A stretch of 8,228 nt of DNA, from the NCBI GenBank assembly GCA_030622395.1, contig JAUXGF010000104.1:1-8228 (forward strand), given 5' to 3'. Below are positions 7,043 through 8,228 of the stretch, one piece after another; positions within the stretch are counted from its first letter, which is position 1; every line of letters begins with the position of its first letter. The notes under the pieces are model-generated. The model was given only the letters and a program-made list of their open reading frames with translations, was not told where the DNA came from and ran no database searches. Source of the DNA: Calditrichaceae bacterium (GTDB lineage Bacteria; Calditrichota; Calditrichia; Calditrichales; Calditrichaceae). Position numbers and translations under genes: made by a program.

Positions 7043-7046
7043 AAAA

Positions 7047-7904
7047 ATGCAAATTGTGCAGGTTGGTGATATAAAAATTGGCGAGGGCTGTCCTTTGGCT
7101 TTGATTGCCGGGCCGTGTGTGATTGAATCTGAAAAAATTGTGATGGATACAGCGGAGCGGATTAAAACCATTACCGACCGGCTTGATATGCCGTTTATTT
7201 TTAAGTCGTCCTATTTAAAAGACAACCGTTCTTCAGCGGAATCTTACCAGGGCAGCGGCATTGAAGAGGGATTGAGAATTCTGCAAAAGGTGAAGGAAAC
7301 CTTTAATATTCCCGTTCTTTCGGATATCCATAACCTGCATGACGCCCAGGCTTGCGCCGAGGTGTTGGATGTTATTCAAATTCCGGCTTTTCTTTCCATG
7401 CAGACCTCACTTTTGCTCGCTGTCGCTAAAACCCAAAAAGTAATCAATGTAAAAAAAGGGCAATTCTTAGCCGCCGGTGATATGCAGACTGCGATAAATA
7501 AAATCACAGGCGAGGGCAACAATCAAATTTTACTGACCGAGCGGGGCGCCTTCTTTGGTTATCACAACCTGACACTGGATATGCGTAATTTAAAAGTAAT
7601 GCGCGATTTAGGCTATCCGGTGGTATTAGATTCCACCCACGCTATTCGTAAATACGGCGTAAGCAGCAGCGACCGGCGGGGCGGGGCAAAGGAGTTTATT
7701 TTTTCTCTTACTAGGGCCGGCGTAGCAGCCGGCGTTGACGCTGTTTTCATCGAATCACATCCCGATTGTAACAACGCTTTATGCGACGCCGCCAGCATGC
7801 TTCCCCTTCAAAGATTGGAAGATTTGCTAAAACAGGTTATTGCTATTGATAAACTGGTTAAACCGCAATTAGAATTTGATGAAGTTGGATTGTATGATTA
7901 TTAA
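7047..7904 (+). CDS. kdsA: 3-deoxy-D-manno-octulosonate-8-phosphate synthase, metal-dependent type
   Basis: Condenses phosphoenolpyruvate with arabinose 5-phosphate to give Kdo-8-phosphate, the committed step toward the LPS inner-core sugar Kdo, in the cytoplasm. From the ATG at 7047 it has 285 residues, against 284 in E. coli. Cys24 in AGPCVIE, His198 in DSTHAIR, Glu236 in FIESHPD and Asp247 in CDA correspond to the four metal ligands of the Aquifex enzyme, with nearly the same spacing (174, 38 and 11). The E. coli-type metal-free enzyme has Asn at the Cys position. The substrate loop reads KDNRSS (58-63) instead of the usual KANRSS, and TERGAFFGYHNL replaces the commoner RGTTFGYNNL. No other Kdo or LPS transport gene is in the window; a lipoprotein gene follows. 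Identification is secure; the metal class is inferred from residues. Confidence 0.96.
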   Translation: MQIVQVGDIKIGEGCPLALIAGPCVIESEKIVMDTAERIKTITDRLDMPFIFKSSYLKDNRSSAESYQGSGIEEGLRILQKVKETFNIPVLSDIHNLHDAQACAEVLDVIQIPAFLSMQTSLLLAVAKTQKVINVKKGQFLAAGDMQTAINKITGEGNNQILLTERGAFFGYHNLTLDMRNLKVMRDLGYPVVLDSTHAIRKYGVSSSDRRGGAKEFIFSLTRAGVAAGVDAVFIESHPDCNNALCDAASMLPLQRLEDLLKQVIAIDKLVKPQLEFDEVGLYDY

Positions 7905-7949
7905 GAAGTAGCTTTAAGGTTTCTGTTCAATAGTTAATTTATTGTATAG

Positions 7950-7965
7950 TCCCGAATTGTCGGGA
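7950..7965. terminator. Short GC-rich hairpin after kdsA
   Basis: TCCCGA (7950-7955) and TCGGGA (7960-7965) form a perfect 6-bp stem with an ATTG loop, 45 nt after the kdsA stop. There is no T run, so intrinsic termination is uncertain. It may be an mRNA 3' end structure. Confidence 0.35.
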
Positions 7966-7984
7966 AATGCATTATTAAAATAGA

Positions 7985-8012
7985 TACTGGATGCTTGATA
8001 CTGGATACTGGA
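7985..8012 (+). repeat. Heptamer tandem repeat (TACTGGA), four units
   Basis: Four in-phase 7-nt units, TACTGGA, TGCTTGA, TACTGGA and TACTGGA, lie in the spacer after kdsA. Three are identical. They differ in sequence from the GCATTCA array but share its period and unit number. Confidence 0.6.
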
Positions 8013-8140
8013 TAAAGAAACTTGATCATCCACTATCATTTTCATTAATCAATTTGTATAGCTATGTTCTTTACAACTGAGGTTGCTGAAGGGAAGCTTA
8101 AATAAGTTAGGGATGTAAAGAGATAATAAAGGGATAAACA

Positions 8141-8228
8141 ATGGTAAGATTAAATAAAATTAATTATTTTTTATATATTTTCTTAGCTTTTGTAATTGGT
8201 TGTGCTTCTCAAAAATTTACATTGGATA
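8141..8228 (+). CDS. N-terminus of a lipoprotein (truncated by window end)
   Basis: The first 29 codons are visible: a short basic start (MVRLNKIN), a hydrophobic segment (about residues 9-20) and a lipobox VIGC with Cys21 as the predicted lipidated residue, followed by ASQKF. The product should be exported by Sec, cut by signal peptidase II and anchored in the inner or outer membrane. AAAGGG at 8128-8133 is a good ribosome-binding site 7 nt before the ATG. The gene starts 236 nt after kdsA, so it is probably a separate transcription unit. Nothing of the mature domain is visible, so no function can be given. Confidence 0.75.
   Translation, partial: MVRLNKINYFLYIFLAFVIGCASQKFTLD

Noticed and set aside
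7011..7046. Earlier in-frame TTG start for kdsA adding 12 residues
   Set aside because: It has no ribosome-binding site, the added residues are not part of the family, and the ATG at 7047 has GGAGG at the right place and gives the usual length.
6889..8012. CRISPR array or phase-variation tract
   Set aside because: The units are only 7-8 nt with no spacers, and none lies in a coding frame or between promoter elements that I can identify.

Overview
The window looks like a chromosomal segment from an AT-rich, Gram-negative bacterium of the Fibrobacteres-Chlorobi-Bacteroidetes (FCB) group. The DnaK resembles FCB DnaKs, two secreted proteins are of a kind common there (one with a clear DUF2279 signature), the acyl-CoA carboxylase uses a split biotin carboxylase plus a short biotin carrier, and a Kdo-8-phosphate synthase implies lipopolysaccharide. 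I cannot place it below that level; an Ignavibacteria-like or candidate-phylum relative is a guess. Genes are moderate in GC and most spacers are very AT-rich.

Layout: (1) dnaK on the + strand (87-2057), preceded by a textbook sigma-54 (-24/-12) promoter at 14-29 and a good Shine-Dalgarno sequence, followed by a 17-bp perfect hairpin. (2) Two - strand genes, transcribed 4478 to 2301 and convergent with dnaK. Both encode exported, probably envelope-associated proteins: a DUF2279-family protein, then a family I cannot name that shares a similar core pattern. (3) A 380-nt divergent spacer (4479-4858) containing a GC-richer, potentially folded block at about 4681-4770. (4) accC and a biotin carrier gene with a 4-nt ATGA overlap, forming the split alpha subunit of an acyl-CoA carboxylase. 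No carboxyltransferase gene follows. (5) kdsA, of the metal-dependent (Cys) class, with its start at 7047. (6) The first 29 codons of a lipoprotein gene that runs off the right edge.

Most of the content is housekeeping: protein folding, carboxylation of acyl-CoA, LPS sugar synthesis and envelope proteins. There is no mobile element, CRISPR array, tRNA or rRNA, and I see no new multi-gene system. The items most worth following up are the sigma-54 promoter on dnaK, the structured block upstream of accC, three kinds of degenerate 7- or 8-nt tandem repeats confined to spacers, the pattern shared by the two adjacent secreted proteins, and substitutions in very conserved motifs of DnaK (Thr to Ile) and KdsA (Ala to Asp).
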